From the NCBI RefSeq assembly GCF_905404315.1, contig NC_066288.1:4154001-4218000 (forward strand): a stretch of 64,000 nt of DNA, read 5' to 3'. A program made the position numbers and the translations under genes. Shown piece by piece: positions 24,862 to 39,800 of this stretch (position 1 is its first letter; the number at the start of each line of letters is the position of its first letter). The notes under the pieces were generated by a model, which had not been told where the DNA came from, searched no databases, and was given only the letters and a program-made list of their open reading frames with translations. Source of the stretch: Leptidea sinapis (lineage: Eukaryota > Arthropoda > Insecta > Lepidoptera > Pieridae).

Positions 24862-27800
24862 CTGTTGACACAAACAGGATTTGTTTTATTAAAAATTGCA
24901 TTTACTTTTTATTACAATCTATGGGATTGTCTCGTCACGAAACCAATAAAACCATAGTAAAATCAAAACAATTTCATAACTTACTGGAAGATGATGCTAA
25001 ATGCCTCGGATTCATTTATTATCAATTTCACAATGATACATAAAGTTTATGTTGGTAAAGTGCTTTCACTTAAATTTCTTAATTTTTTTTTGGTAGGAGT
25101 TCAACAGGCTCCCTTAACTTTTATGCTTATTTTTGTTTCATTAATTTCAAAAAGTACCTTATTAGTATTTTTTTAAGTTTGGACATTTATCATAATATTG
25201 TAGTATTATACAAACCTGATTTCCTGGAATTAATGCCAGCATGGAAACCAATATAACATACCATTATAGAATATCATTTCAAAATTGAGTATGGCTTCAA
25301 CAATAAGCATTTAGCACAACTGAATCGCAACTTTAATCATAGTCATAGCAAATAGGACACTGGCAACACAACTCCTAAACTGCAAAGCTGGGAATTATTT
25401 CGGTGAATGAATTTGCAAAGCTTAACTATTGTTAGAATATATCCATGTAATGAAAGTTGCCCACGGTTCTCCATCAACACCTTAAGAATCAAGTGTTGGC
25501 AGCCTTTTAATTAGTTGAATGCGTTTTAAGTTACCCATGACGTGTCGTCTTGAAAACGACGCAGAAGAAATTTCATTTCATAGTTTGGTTGTACGCGGAA
25601 GATAGTTCATTGAAAATTTCACCGTGGAGATAAAAAAACAAAACAAAACACATCCAGATAGTAAGGACGATATTTTAGTTTGTAGCGTGTTGTACGAAGG
25701 TAGATTTCGGCGGAAGGGATCAGGTCGAGCAGGAGTTCGGGACCCCTCCCGTAACAAATGCAGGAGAAGACATACAATGAAGCAATGATCTGCAATTCAG
25801 TTAGGAATGCTGGAATGTCGGCAGTCTTAAGGTAATGTCTCATTATATTGACAAAATGCGACCTTCTCAAAACAGGACTTCCAGCACTGGTCGACGATTG
25901 CCCAAGACAGACATGCATGGTCGGTATATACGAGATCTAAAGTTCTATCATCGGCATAGGAAATTGTATGAGGCATCCAACATATCATTTTTACACAGAA
26001 GAAACAGTTTAGGAGGTACCACACGCCCGTAAAGAACACCAGCATTGATGGGCTAAGGGTGCTGTGAACCACTGTTCCTCACTAGGAAGCTAGTGATAAA
26101 CTTTTATAAACTTTCCGAAAGCCCAAACTATGGAAGCACCTTGTGCCACATAGCTCGATCACAGGCCTTCCCTATATACAGACTAAGTTGTCGCTACATC
26201 AGTGTTTTAGTAATAGTAGCAGTTCGGTTGTGTATGTTTAGCCATTGCTCAACTGCTAATTATCTACACTTGTCATATCTCCCACACTGTTTCTTCTGCA
26301 TATCAATGATATATTGGACACCTCTAACATACATTGCTATGCATTGCTGTGCAGACAGCACGGGCGATGCCATATACACGGGCCATGCAGGTCTCTCTAG
26401 AGAAATCGTCGACCAGTGCCGGGAGAAACTTGTCTTCTATCGAGTCCTCTCTTGAGAAGGTCGCGGAATGGGGTAAATTGAACCTTGTCCAATTTAACCC
26501 CTAGAAGACTCAAGTTTGCGCGTTTATCACTAAAAAAGTCCCTTTTGTCGTATCACCACTCTTCGACTGCACTTCTCTTACAGCCTCGCCTAGTATCGGA
26601 ATTCTGGGTCTCGAAATCTCGAGCGATTGCTAATTCCGCGGCCATCTGGAGAGCAAAGCCAAATTGGCTTCGAAGAAACTGGGCATCATAAATAGAGCAC
26701 GGCAATACTTTAAGCTGGCCCTCATTCTAGCGCTTTACAAAGCGCAGATCTGGCCACACATGGAGAATTGCTATTATCTCTGGTCTGGCGCACCCCAGTA
26801 TCAGCTCGATCCAACCTCGAACAGCTTGAATTGTCGGATTGTCGGACCCAGTGCTCTGTGAATGGCTGGATCACTTGCGTTGCGTAGTTGCTTAATTGTG
26901 TGTCCTCTACCGTATTTATCACGGGGAGTGTTCCGAAGAGCTGTTTCACCTGCCTACCATTTCTGCCGCCAAATTCCACTTTCGCACGACACGCCACTAG
27001 TTAGGATATCATCCCCACCATCTGGATGTGTGGCGGTCCTCCACAGAGCGGTTTTCAAGGAGCTTTCTTCCACGTACTACAAAACTGTGGAATGAACTTC
27101 CTTGTGCGGTGTTTCCCGGACGATACGACATGGGTACCTTCAAAAAAAGCGCGTACACCTTCCTTAAAGGCCAGCAACGCTCCTGTGATTCCTCTGGTGT
27201 TCACTTAACACCAGGTGACCCGTACGCTCGTTCCTCTTCTATAAAAAAAATAGGCTGATGGTTCATGTTGCTCTTCATTAGTTCGAAAGCAGAAAGCAGG
27301 TTTATTATGTATTTCTTTCATAATACGGATGTTAAGATATAAAAACCAAAATGGCGGATATAATAATAGCCGAAGTGCAAATAAAAATATTAAATTTTTA
27401 TAAAAGTAAATATTAATGAAGTGTAACATTGTACGACAGTACTTCACCTGAGACTCGTCCGACTCACACTGGGCCGTTATTTTAGCAGTATAAATACTAG
27501 GAATCTATTAAATTGAATATAATACAAGTCGTAAGAGTATTAAATATTTCTTAGATAATCTATACATCTAGATAGAGTAGAGGCTCTGGGCAATGTTGCT
27601 ATTAGGCAATGCATGACAACAGGCCAGGTTTATAGCTTTAGGCACAATGTTTTTGTGTCCGTGCGTGGCTGAAAATAGAGGTTAACAGTTCGCCGCTATT
27701 TCTTCGACGTGTTCACAGTTGTCACAGTCTATCTAGACGTATAGATTATATAAGAAATATTTGTTGTTGTAAATAAGTAATTTTATAATAACTTACTTTT

Positions 27801-30800
27801 TAAAAGGCACTTGAGTGCTGTTTGCTGCTCGGAGATCGGTCAGCCGCGCCGTTACCATGTTGTATGCTGCAACCGAATTATTTCTGAACATTAACGAGGT
27901 GTAGTCAGTCTCTGTCCGCCACCAACTCGGCCGTTGCCCGCCACCGACACCATCACCATCACCCACACCCTCAACCCACACCCTCAACCCACACCCTCAA
28001 CCCACACCCACACCATATTGTCAACTTAAAGCCACATTCACCGGCATCGATACACTACTCTACATACAATTGCTTCTTTCCGGTGAATTATGATAATGAA
28101 AATGCGTTAAAAACAGTGTTCAACTCAGAACATGTCAGGTATATGAATTGTGTTAACTGTGAAAATAAAAACAAAGCTTGTATGGGTTATGTGCGATATT
28201 ATGTCGTGTCTTGTACAAAATTAACAATGTCATTTAATTAAATTATTAAAACTTTTGTGGGACATTATTTAGTATATAAAATTCTCGTGTCCCGGTGTTT
28301 GTTACCAAACTCCTCCGAAACGGACCCACCCCAAAATATATTTTTTTATATTTTTGCCAATATTTTTACTTTTATTTTATTCTTATTCAGCATTAAAAAA
28401 TTCCATACACTTCAAATTTTCGACTTTCTACGATCTACAACTATTTTTGTATCGCGATTTTTATATTATTCTGTTCAATCCACTATAGGGGTTGCAAGAT
28501 GGCAATCGAATACAATTATTGTAGTACGATATATTTGGTAGGTCTCAATCGGTTACATCTATTTTTTTTATACCCAAAAGTTTTAATTATTGTGTTTTTT
28601 TTTTATTACTTTATATGGCAATACATCGTTTGCTGGGTCAGCTAGTTTACATTAATATTTATTTAAGTCAGTTTTACTCACAATAAAGCGGTATTGGTAC
28701 GGACTAGTTCAGAACCAATTAGAGGTCTTTCATCAGGTTTAGTGTTAGGAGTTCCTGGTGGTGTCTCGTCTAGCAGTGACCCTGTCTAAACTTACAACAC
28801 TAACCCTGATGAACGACCTCCGATTGGTCTGAAACTAATCGGTACCAATACCGATATATCATTAGATAGACTGATAAAAATAAATATAATACCATTTAAA
28901 TGTAATTACACACTACCACACAACACACGGGTTTCAATAACATGCCAAGCTATACGCAATGCATAAAAGCATTAAATATAATAATATGCGTTATCAAAAA
29001 TTAACTTACATAAGCAAAAGAAAATTGACTTAAAACCAAAACCAACCTATGAAAGTAAAGTGACATAAACGCTTTATCACCGACAATATGGCAACTTTAA
29101 CGCGACGATTTATTTTATGTTGTCAGAATCACTCAGAACGTAGGAGGGGTATCTAAAGTTACTATGTTTAGCTCTAATTTGTCGGGAGCGAGCAAACGGC
29201 CGCTACCCTTTCAGCCTTACCTTTCTCTTGCTTGCGTCGTTTTCTCTTATTGCATATTTTAACAGCACACACGGACAGAATGATGGCGACAATAAAAAAC
29301 AGTATTCCACCAACGACCCCGGCAGTTATGGCTTTGTGTTTAACTCTTGCCGGAACAGAGAACTTCACTTCATCCGAACTCTCGTAACTTGTCGCGGAGT
29401 TCGCCAACACACGAAAGTAGTATGTCCTACCGCCAACTAAATTTTTCACTGAAACAGACAAGAATAAATTGTAAAAAGCTATGTTTGAGGCCAGATTCTA
29501 CAGCTTTACAACATCTATATATCAATATTAAAAAGATTCATAAAACTGCTATCCTTTCAAAGCTGTATGTTACAGGGGAAATACATTTTTAATAACTGTT
29601 TTTTGGTCTCAAATTGTAAATATAGTGAATCCATTAAAGATTGTGATCTATACAGCAAATTGTCAAAAAAAGATTGTGTGGTTTTAAGAAACCACGGTAA
29701 AAGTGAAACTTTTTTTCACATTATAGATATGTAACTAAAAATTTTTCGAATAATATTCCGATAAGGGTATAAAAAACGCTTTATCAATCTTAATTTTATA
29801 CTTGGAAAATTGGAATGATAATGGGAAATAATAAAAGTAGACTAAGTCTTCTACTAATATTTTTATTGAACTCTGTGTCTCAGAGAGTACGACGGTCGAC
29901 CGTCACGCGACATGCAACATACAGACGAAAAAGTTTGAGACGATGTAATAAAAGTTTCACTTTAAAAGTTTATACATACCAAGGTAGCTAGTTTCCTCTG
30001 GCCGTATTTGTCCCCTGTTGAGCGTTTTCCATTGTGCATCCGTTCGGTATTTGATAGTATAATACTGAACGAGGTTTGATCGCTCCAGCGGGGATTGCCA
30101 GGTAATTAGAAAACCGTTATGGACCTCTGTGACAGTCAAGTTGCGTGGCGGACCTGATTTTGGACCTGGTATCAAAATATAACAAAAATGAAGACAAATT
30201 TTATGAATTATTGTCAATAATAGGACGCAAAATAAAAATAACTCTTAAACGCATTATTCCGAGTTGTGACATTGTTGCGCAAAAAAGAACAATAGCTTTT
30301 TGAAGTTAAATAGAAATTATTACGAACAGATTTGCCTATTTCCAGCAATGTTTTTGAATAATTAAAGACAAATTAACATATTATAAAGTAACTTCTTACA
30401 ACATGAATTACTATGCAATATATTTGTAATTTTTTGTTGCGATAGTTTTCGAATCCAATATTTCTGATAACATCCACCGATATTAGGTATAAAATATATT
30501 TTAAAACAAATACTTTGCAAAAAGGGCTTTGAGCAATTTCTTATATTTAAGTAATTTTCCCTTACTCCTCCACACACACTCATACATTTCATTTTTCATT
30601 TATAAAAATGTTATTATTGAGACCTTAATTTGTCGAAAAATCACTGACCCCGAAGATACAGTTTTTACTTGTTTCGAGTTCAGGGGTCCATACTTTCTGA
30701 TCATATTGCAATACTATTTTTCTTAATTTTATTCAAAGTATCAAAAAATATTGCTAATAATATAGTAATTGTAAATAATAAATGTAGTAATTTCTGTCCA

Positions 30801-33800
30801 GTGATTGGTGTAAAAATTGAAATAAAATATTTCGTTTTATTGTTATTAAAGAGTTGAAAAAACATACAAAGATTTATGAACAACACATAGAATACCGCAT
30901 CGTGAATAAATTATGACATATTTATTAAAGGGATGTTAAGATTTACCCCCTTATTCACAATAGTCTGCTAACTTAAAGCATCGCTAATTCGCACTCTGTC
31001 TTCTTATATTGACCTAAGTCAGAATGAGAAAAAACACCCCTCAGCGGCTGTTTAAAGTTAGCGGACCATTATGAATAAGGGGGTTAGAGTTTCATTAATA
31101 ATAGTTATATAGGCAAAAGTTATTTCAATTCATTGATCAATCATGATTGAAAGAAGAAATAACTTAAACTTTACACATTTTAATCATAAGGCTTGTTGGG
31201 AGGGATTAGTCGAAGCATCGAACTACAACTTAGTTGTATCAAACTCAGGCAAAGAAGCATTCTAAAGGTTATTAAATAAGATGTACCGGATCCTTCAGGC
31301 GCCATTTGAAATATCTTTTCGTCGACCGGCCCGGGGGCTGTGGGTGCCGCTTTCGGTTTGGCGCCTACATCTACAAAAAGCAATTGTATGTTATGAACAG
31401 GCCGTGCGATCCCCCAGCAAACTAACTAACCACCAAACAAGCTACAAATAAACGAGTTTATACTAAAATTATAAATAAATATTATCAAAATTATTAGTAG
31501 AAAATTTTTTATTTAAAGATTTTATAAAATAATAACTTCCATAAGAATATAAACAAATATATTATATAATTTAATATTCACATGATTAATTGTTAGTAAG
31601 CCTGTAATTACAATTAGATTATTTAAAATTACAAAGAAGGGTTAATTGAATATTCTTTAATTCACCGACGCCCCTCAGCGACCAACAAGTAAGTTATATT
31701 TGGAAGATTAGCTTACCTAGCGTTCTAATAGTAATAGCTTTGCTCATCATCCCTTCTCCTATTGTATTCTTACTATTCACTTGGAATTCGTATGTGGTCC
31801 CCGGTTGAAGTCTGTTTATCGTAACCTTTTGAACAGAAACAAAAATATAAACACTTTATGCTACGTTATAAAGTATAGAATTCCGAGTTCGAGCTGAAGG
31901 ATTGACTATAACGTCGTATAGTCAAATGTGACATTATTACTAAACTGCAACGTCTACTATTAAACTTAATAAATAACAGGGTTTTTTTAATGTTTGATCA
32001 ACTTGAAAGACCTTACCGTGAACAGAAAGTTTGTTCTGCATTTGTGGAAATTGATGAAATTAATTTGTTAAATAAATAATGTGTAATTAATGTCAAATAA
32101 TCTCACAGAAGTGGCTCCAGAGGGCGTGACAGGTACTTTGGTCCACTCCGAGAAGCCAGCCTCCCGGTACCATATCGTGTAGTCCTGCTTATAGTCCGGC
32201 CCGCCCGCGTACCCCGGCTGCCAGCGTAGAGTTACCTGCAACAGTGTGACGGACCCTAGTAAGAAGATTTCTGTGACATCTTCTTACACATGATAAGACG
32301 GTAAAATAGATTCTCCATTCTTACTGTCAAAATTCAAAATAAATGTTCTTCCATAACTAATCTGGGTCAAAACGCAACTATTTCTAGGCTCTGTAGGTCA
32401 TATAACTCACTGGCCAAATCACAGAACATTGATTTTTTCATGCTGGTAGCTGAATATAAAAAGAAAATACTAAATTTACAGAAGTGATTTAGAAACCTTG
32501 TTTTCAATTTTCATTTTTATTTTTCTATTATACAATACAATATTTATAGTTTTTAAATTGTTAATTACTGTCTTAAAAATGTAGCAAAAATTATGAAAGC
32601 TGTGATAGCTTATAAGTGAGTTAACTCTTATCCATATTATTACTATATTTTAAGTTTAAATATGTAAAGAGTGTAATTTGTTAGTTGACCAAATAAATAA
32701 ATAAAGATAATGCTCATGTAGACTTCGTTTACTTTATAATCTGACAATTGCATACAATTTTGTTAACAATAAAATACATTGTTTGTCACACTTACACTGG
32801 TTTAAACTTATTGAAAATTATTTTCTACTTTTATTATTTTTTTACTACTTTCTTAGTCAGTACAATGATAATTTTGAAGCAATAATAAATGGACTTTTTT
32901 GTGTATGCATGGATTAACATGCTCCTAGGTCTTTGGCATAAATACACTACCGGGTATCGGACATTAAATAATCGAATATCCTGAAGGTCCTGGTACGAAA
33001 AATAAGGACAGATATAAAAATTATTGCTTTGTAATTTGTGCTTGATAAGTGTGGAAAATTTCACTTCAATCCGAAGTTTAAAAGTTAGTGAAAATCACGC
33101 TTAATGAAGAATGAGGCTAATAAAAGTTCAGTCTATTTAAATAATTGCATTGCTATCATTGTTTGATATGTGTGCATGGTTTCACGTCAATCCGACGTTA
33201 TAAAGTTAGTCAAAATCACGCTTAATGAGGAATAAGGCTCATAAAAGTGAGACACACTATTTAAATTATATATAAATATAGTGTGCATGGTTTCACTTCA
33301 ATCCGACGTTCTTAATGTGGGTAAAAATCACAAAGAGTTCGTTACATAGATAATATATACCAAGCTAATAAAAGCATGTTTATAAAGTTGTACCTGAAAC
33401 TCAGTAGCAATCCCGGACACGTTGTAGGGCGCGTGGGGTTGTGTGCCCTCGATGACAAGCTGAGTGTCCGCCACGATGGTTGCCACCTGGACGTAACAGA
33501 TTGAATATTATATATATAATATTAATGTGTAATCAATGTCACTGCTTGTGGCGGCGACGTGGGACAGGTCGTTTCCATCCCTAAAATATGGTTGAGAGAG
33601 GCGATGGCTGCCTCGTGAACGGGCGCTACTTGTGGTGACAGGATTTTCCTGTAACCAGAAACTATGCTTCATGTTTTTAAAATTGAATTTATTATATTTT
33701 TTTATGTTGAATGTTTGACGTTTGAGTATTTTTATTGCATCACTTCACATATATTGTAACTAAAATGATTTGTAAAAAGATTAAGCTGTAAATGTTGATT

Positions 33801-36800
33801 TTCAAAAGTGACAATGAATGTCTTGCCAATTTATCTCAATAAAGCTCAATAATTTTTCAGGTCAAGGGGAAGAGTGCAGGCCGTCGGAAGCAGCTATTGG
33901 GATGCCATACCTCATTGGACGCGACACACTGGTAGATGCCGAAGTCCTGCCTCCGCAGCGTGTCGATGGTGACGTTTCCTCCAAGCGCGCGCACCCGACT
34001 CTTCTGCAGCGGCAAACCATCTCGCCGCCTCCACACCACGTTGGGTCGCTGGGTTCCCTCCGCCTCTTGAGCCTCACAATGCATCTCCACAGATTCGCCT
34101 ACCTATTATTTAAATAACAATATTTGAATCTAGTTGAACAGTCAACCAATTTTCTATTTATAAGCCGTGGCTAGCTGTTTTAGCATACAAGAATTTATGA
34201 CATATAATTTCTATTGTGGGTATACCTATTTATAAAAAAGAGGCATATAGTGTCCCGGATTTTTTTTATGCACTGAGGAATAATATTTTCCACACCATAA
34301 CTCCAATACAGTTTGCAAGCGATTTTCTTCAAATTTAATTCATAGAAATGAATATTTAATGCGAGCTTACAGGTGTTTATAACTCGTGAACCTGGCTATC
34401 ATGTACAAAAATAATTGTTTGAATCGGACTGGTAGATCTTGAGATTAGAATCAAAGAAACTAAAAAATCGTCAGCTTTATAATATTAATATAGATCTGAT
34501 AGTCTATAAAATATATTGTGATAATCCTAGAGAATTTAAGGTAGAGTATTGTAGTTACAAAACGTGGTTATTTAAAACATAATGTGGTAGTAGTACCATC
34601 TTATTAAACTTCAAACCAATGCGCTAAGATTTACATATAAAACTAGCAATTTCGACTTTTCTGTTTTTTGTATCGCTAGTGGCTCGTCTCTCTACAGCAC
34701 GACTGACGAGAAGATGTGATATTTGACAATCATAACATTAAAAATAAATATTATATATTAAACACGGCTACACGCTGATCGCGGGGGCGGAAGTAGGAAG
34801 GAGGAACACACATGGACCTGACGGCGCTTGCGCTTACAAAATAATTGCACAGAGCGATGATGTGTCATTATACTTGATTTATTAATGGGGTAAATTAGTT
34901 AATTAAATCACATCGTGAATCGAATACCGAGTACTTTTGTTCGTATCGTTAGTGTTCTTCATACTGTACATAGTATCATAAGAAAATATCAAATAAGATG
35001 TTTTTAATCAATAAAAACATCTTATTTGAATACAACTCAAATTTAAATATTATAATTTAAATTAGCATTATAATATCACTTATTGAAAGTCAAAAACTAC
35101 CACACATATTGTGTATAAGTCATATAATTGTAAGTTCTGATTATCTATGATTAATTATTGTGATAGTGTGGTAAATGGTTCTTATTTGTATAAGGTCATC
35201 GGCTATCTTATTTTGTAAGAAACAATACCTTTCGTTGATACAAGGGTTCCGGTTCCACGGTAAACACAGGCGGCTTACGCACCAGTACTTCCATGGGTCC
35301 TGAATTTATCAAAATAATCATTAGTGGAATTCCAACAACTGACTTTACGACTAAAAAAAACTATCGTCATTCATTGCGACAATTTTTTTGCTGTCGTTAC
35401 CTGAAGATCCTTGCGTTCCCTGAGCATTGTATGGCGTGCAGGTATACCGTCCCTGGTGATTCTGATTCACTCGCGTAAACAGTAGGGAGCCGTTGTTCAT
35501 AATCACTATGTCCTTTGTCTGATATGGTTCCAACAACCGCTTGTCCTTTGTCCACGTGACGTATTGTAGGGGGGGATTCGCCTTTATGTAGCACTGGACG
35601 ACTCCAGCCAACCGGAACGGCAGGTACTGCACCGTCGGTGTGAATGTTACTTTCGCTGGATCTACAAAAAACAATTGAATGGTGAGTTTATTTGGGCCTT
35701 TGTGTAGCTTGTGACTTGATTTATGAGTTCATAGAACTTATAACTGGATAGGAGCCACAATTCATAACACAATGAAAGATTTTCGAAACATACTCAATTT
35801 ATAATAAATATCTCGTTATTAGTTTTAAGAGTGTAACATAAGTACATATTTCTAAAAGGCCGGAAACTCTTCTGTGCTTCTTCTGGTGTTACAGGGGAGA
35901 ATGTGGGCGGCGGTGATCACTTAACATTAGCTATGATTGTGTGAGTCTTTTCCTTCGTCTTCTTCTTCCATAAAAACACAACCATAAAGTTTTAAGAGTT
36001 ATATCAACTAATGCGTTAACATTAACAATCGACAGTAACAGATGAATGAGAGATGAGTAGATTCTGATATAGTATTATTATTCAAAATTTACTTAATTAT
36101 GACCTTTAGGAAGAGCATTTTCATTGTAACTAATTTGTTGATTTATGATATTTTAATAACACAGAAGAACACATTACCACCCATTTATCTGAAGCTTTTT
36201 TTTATGAAAATAAGGGACGAGACGAGCAGGACGTTCAGCTGATGGTAATTGATACGCCCTACCCATTACAAATGCAGTGCCGCTCAGGGTTCTTGAAAAA
36301 CCCAGAAATTCTGAGCGGCACTACAATTCCGGTCGCCACCTTGAGATGTTAAGTCTCATTTGCCCAGTAATTTCACTAGCTACGGCGCCCTTCAGACCGA
36401 AACATAGAAATTTTTACATATTATTGCTTCACGGCAGAAATAGGCGCCGTTGTGGTACCCATAATCTAGCTGGCTTCCTGTGCAAAGGTGGCTCCCACTT
36501 GTAAGCTAAGCAACTATCACCATCTAAACACACACGACACCACAGGAATCAAAGGAAGGAAAGATCTTTAAGCAATTCAGCGTTAATGACCCGGTGTTAC
36601 GGAATTTTTCTGCTTCTGATGAACAATCAGAAATAGAGGAAAAAAAGTGTGTGTGTACTTATATGTGTGTATGCACGCAACAAAGCAAAAATCCTTAAAA
36701 TTATTTATTTCTCATGCAAAAATAGAATGTTTGTAGAAAGAACAATATTGTAAAATCTTGAGATGGCAATGGCATTGACAATTAATTATTAAATAACGAA

Positions 36801-39800
36801 TACGGCTGTACGGGCTTGAACCCTTTGCCTATCCTAATAATGGATGAGGAAACCAAAAAAAAAACTAATGCCGCAAACGTCAGAAAATTTTAGGAAAGTA
36901 ATGCGCGCACATCTTAAATTTGCACTCTCATTATTTTTTCATATCTCGCCTAGAGAAGTAGAACTTCAAGAAGCAATTCCAGCATTTGTTTTCTTCTTGT
37001 TTTCCGATGTATTACTCACATTCAACATTCAGGTAGGCTGATGCACTTTGAGGGTCACCAATGCCGTTGGAAACTTCACATAAGTACTGCCCCGAGTCGT
37101 CAGCTGCTACTGGGTTGATTACCAGGGCGCCGTCTCTCCGGATGGTCACACGCGTTTCGAGGGCTGCCACCTCAGCGACGGGGGCACCTTCCCGAAACCA
37201 TTTCACCGTAACGTTTCCAGGTAACGCCTTAGCTTCGCATGAGAACTGAACTTTCTCCCCTTCTAATTTCGTTTGATTCGTTGGTGGCATCTGTAACAAT
37301 GTATATAAATTAAAATTCTGGAAGATATTCGATGAGGTGTTGGTAGGCCACAAGATGGATCGACTATCTGGTCAAGATCGCTGGAATACGTTGGATGAGG
37401 GCAGCACAGGACCGATCGTCGTGGTAATCTTTGGAGGAGCCCTTTGTCCAGCAGTGGACGTCTTCCAGCTGGTGATGATGAAATCGATAGTTAAGTAATT
37501 AACTATGCAACGCATGGACTCCACACTCATTACACGCAGAAGCAGGAACCGCGATGGTGGACCCACGGTCCTGTCGGCGATTGCGCTTAACTAACAAAAG
37601 ATTAACACAATTAAACGAGAATCGATTCTTGTTCGTACCATAGATATCCTTTGTATCACTAGACATACAGTATTGCATAGAGTTATAAATACATAGACGG
37701 ATAATTTAATAGGTATTTAACAACTGTTATATCTGTTTATAGAGCTATTTCAAAAATCAATTTACCTTGTTAAATGTAGGTTAGGTTTATAAGGCGTTAC
37801 TATTGAGTAAGCTAGTTATAATTGGTGAAAGCAATGGTATTGAATATAAGTCTGAATACCAATTTGATTTATTTCACTCTTAGCAGATATAGAAAAGTTT
37901 AAATAAGACTATAATGACGAGTTCAAGTTAGTTAGGGCTATTCATATATAAGTTTATAGTCAAAAGATCTAAACATTTTTAATAAGAAATATCAGCAAAA
38001 TATAGGTTTTTTCCTACCAGTTGTATGAGATATCTGAATCAAATATTTTCTCTTTATTATTGCTTAATGCTTATATCTTTTCGTATGAATAGATGAAATT
38101 GGATTCAAGCAACTGATATAAAATACTACTACTCGACTCATTTAATCATGGCTATATATTATAGAGGCGAAAATATTATGTACGGCCATTACTACCGTAC
38201 TTACAATATACTAGCGTATAGACATATACACATACAAACAATGCGTGCGAAAGAGACGAACATCTCTTATGGAGATATAGAAAAGGAATCTATTGTAACT
38301 GTAACCTATTTCGATTGACAATTCGTAAACAGTCAGCCACGCTTGGTATTAGCCAATTTTGAACAGTAAACTAGCTAAAATTGACAAATCAAAATTGGTC
38401 AAGCATTAAAAGCCTATCAGGGTAGTCCTAACGCAAATATATTCAGAAGTCTATGCCATAAAATGATAGGTTAAATATGGGGTCTTGCTCTGAATGTGCA
38501 CTTTGGCTTTACACAGCTGTGATGCGACCTACGATATGTTACAGTGCAGTAGTCTGGTGGTTACGCACTTACAAACGAGAACGCTTTTAAACATCAGACT
38601 GTTTGGATTAAACATGAGACTTAACATCTTATGTCTCAAGGTGATAAGGTGAATTGTTGGGTTTTTCAAGAATCCTGAGCGGCACTGCATTGTAATGGGC
38701 AGGGCGTATCAATTACCATCAACTGAACGTCCTGCTCGTGTCGTCTCTTATTGTCATCAAATGGACCACATGATGCATGTGAACTGACAGCTTTAGAATC
38801 AATGCTGAATCGTCCAACTTTCCACCTCTTCTTAAAACAAAAGACAACCGCTGCTGCGGTAAGGCCATAAATACTAACCCCCTTATTCATAATAGTCTGC
38901 TAACTTAAAGCATTGCTAATTCTCAGTCTGTCTTCTTCTATTGACCTAAGTCAGAATGAGAAAAAACACTCCTTAGCGGCTGTTTAAAGTTAGCAGACCA
39001 TTATGAATAAGGGGGTAAATCGTTTTCAGAGCCAGCAAATCCTGCGAGGATTTGCTCAGATCAAGATCAGAGGTTTTAAGTGAGGTGAATGAAAAGGAAG
39101 CACTCTTGTTGGCGGTAAGCAACAGTTTTTCACAGCAGTAGGTATATAATTATTGATAAGAAATATAAAATAAATAAAGCTTCACGTAGAACCCTAACGA
39201 TGTTTTAACTCTAGGTAATTGTATATACCATATTCATATTAGGTACATAAATAAACATATATCATAAATCTATACATATAAAAATGAATTGCTGTTCGTT
39301 AGTCTGGCTAAAACTCGAGAACGGCTGGACCGATTTGGCTAATTTTGGTCTTGAATTATTTGTGGAGGTCTAGAGAAGGTTTAAGAGGTGAAAGTGAATA
39401 AATATGAAAATGCTCTAAAATAAATAAAAACAACAATTTTGTTTTTCCTTTGATAATAATAGTTTAAGATGAATAACTGATAAGAATCTTTATATTCTTC
39501 TAATCTTCACAGGAGGTAAAAAAAACTTGAATTTAATTATTGATTCTTTCTTATTACTTTATATGGCAATACAATGTTTGCTGGGTCAGCTAGTATATAA
39601 TAAATAAACATCCATGATTCGGAAATAAACATTCAAAGTCATCATAAATTTTTTTGCACCTATCGGTATTCTAACCGGTGACTTTGACTTGACCTTTAAC
39701 AACAAAAAGGCCATGATATCGTCAAATGTTTACTTTATTTGTGGAACTTATTAGATAAGTAAAGTAATAAATACATACCGTTATAACTGCACCGCCAGCA

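Noticed and set aside
35841..35960. Possible LINE tail (GGCCGGAAACTCTTCTGTGC, GGGCGGCGGTGATCACTTAA)
   Set aside because: Resembles the tail at 48400-48650, but it is short and scrambled, so I did not list it as a feature.
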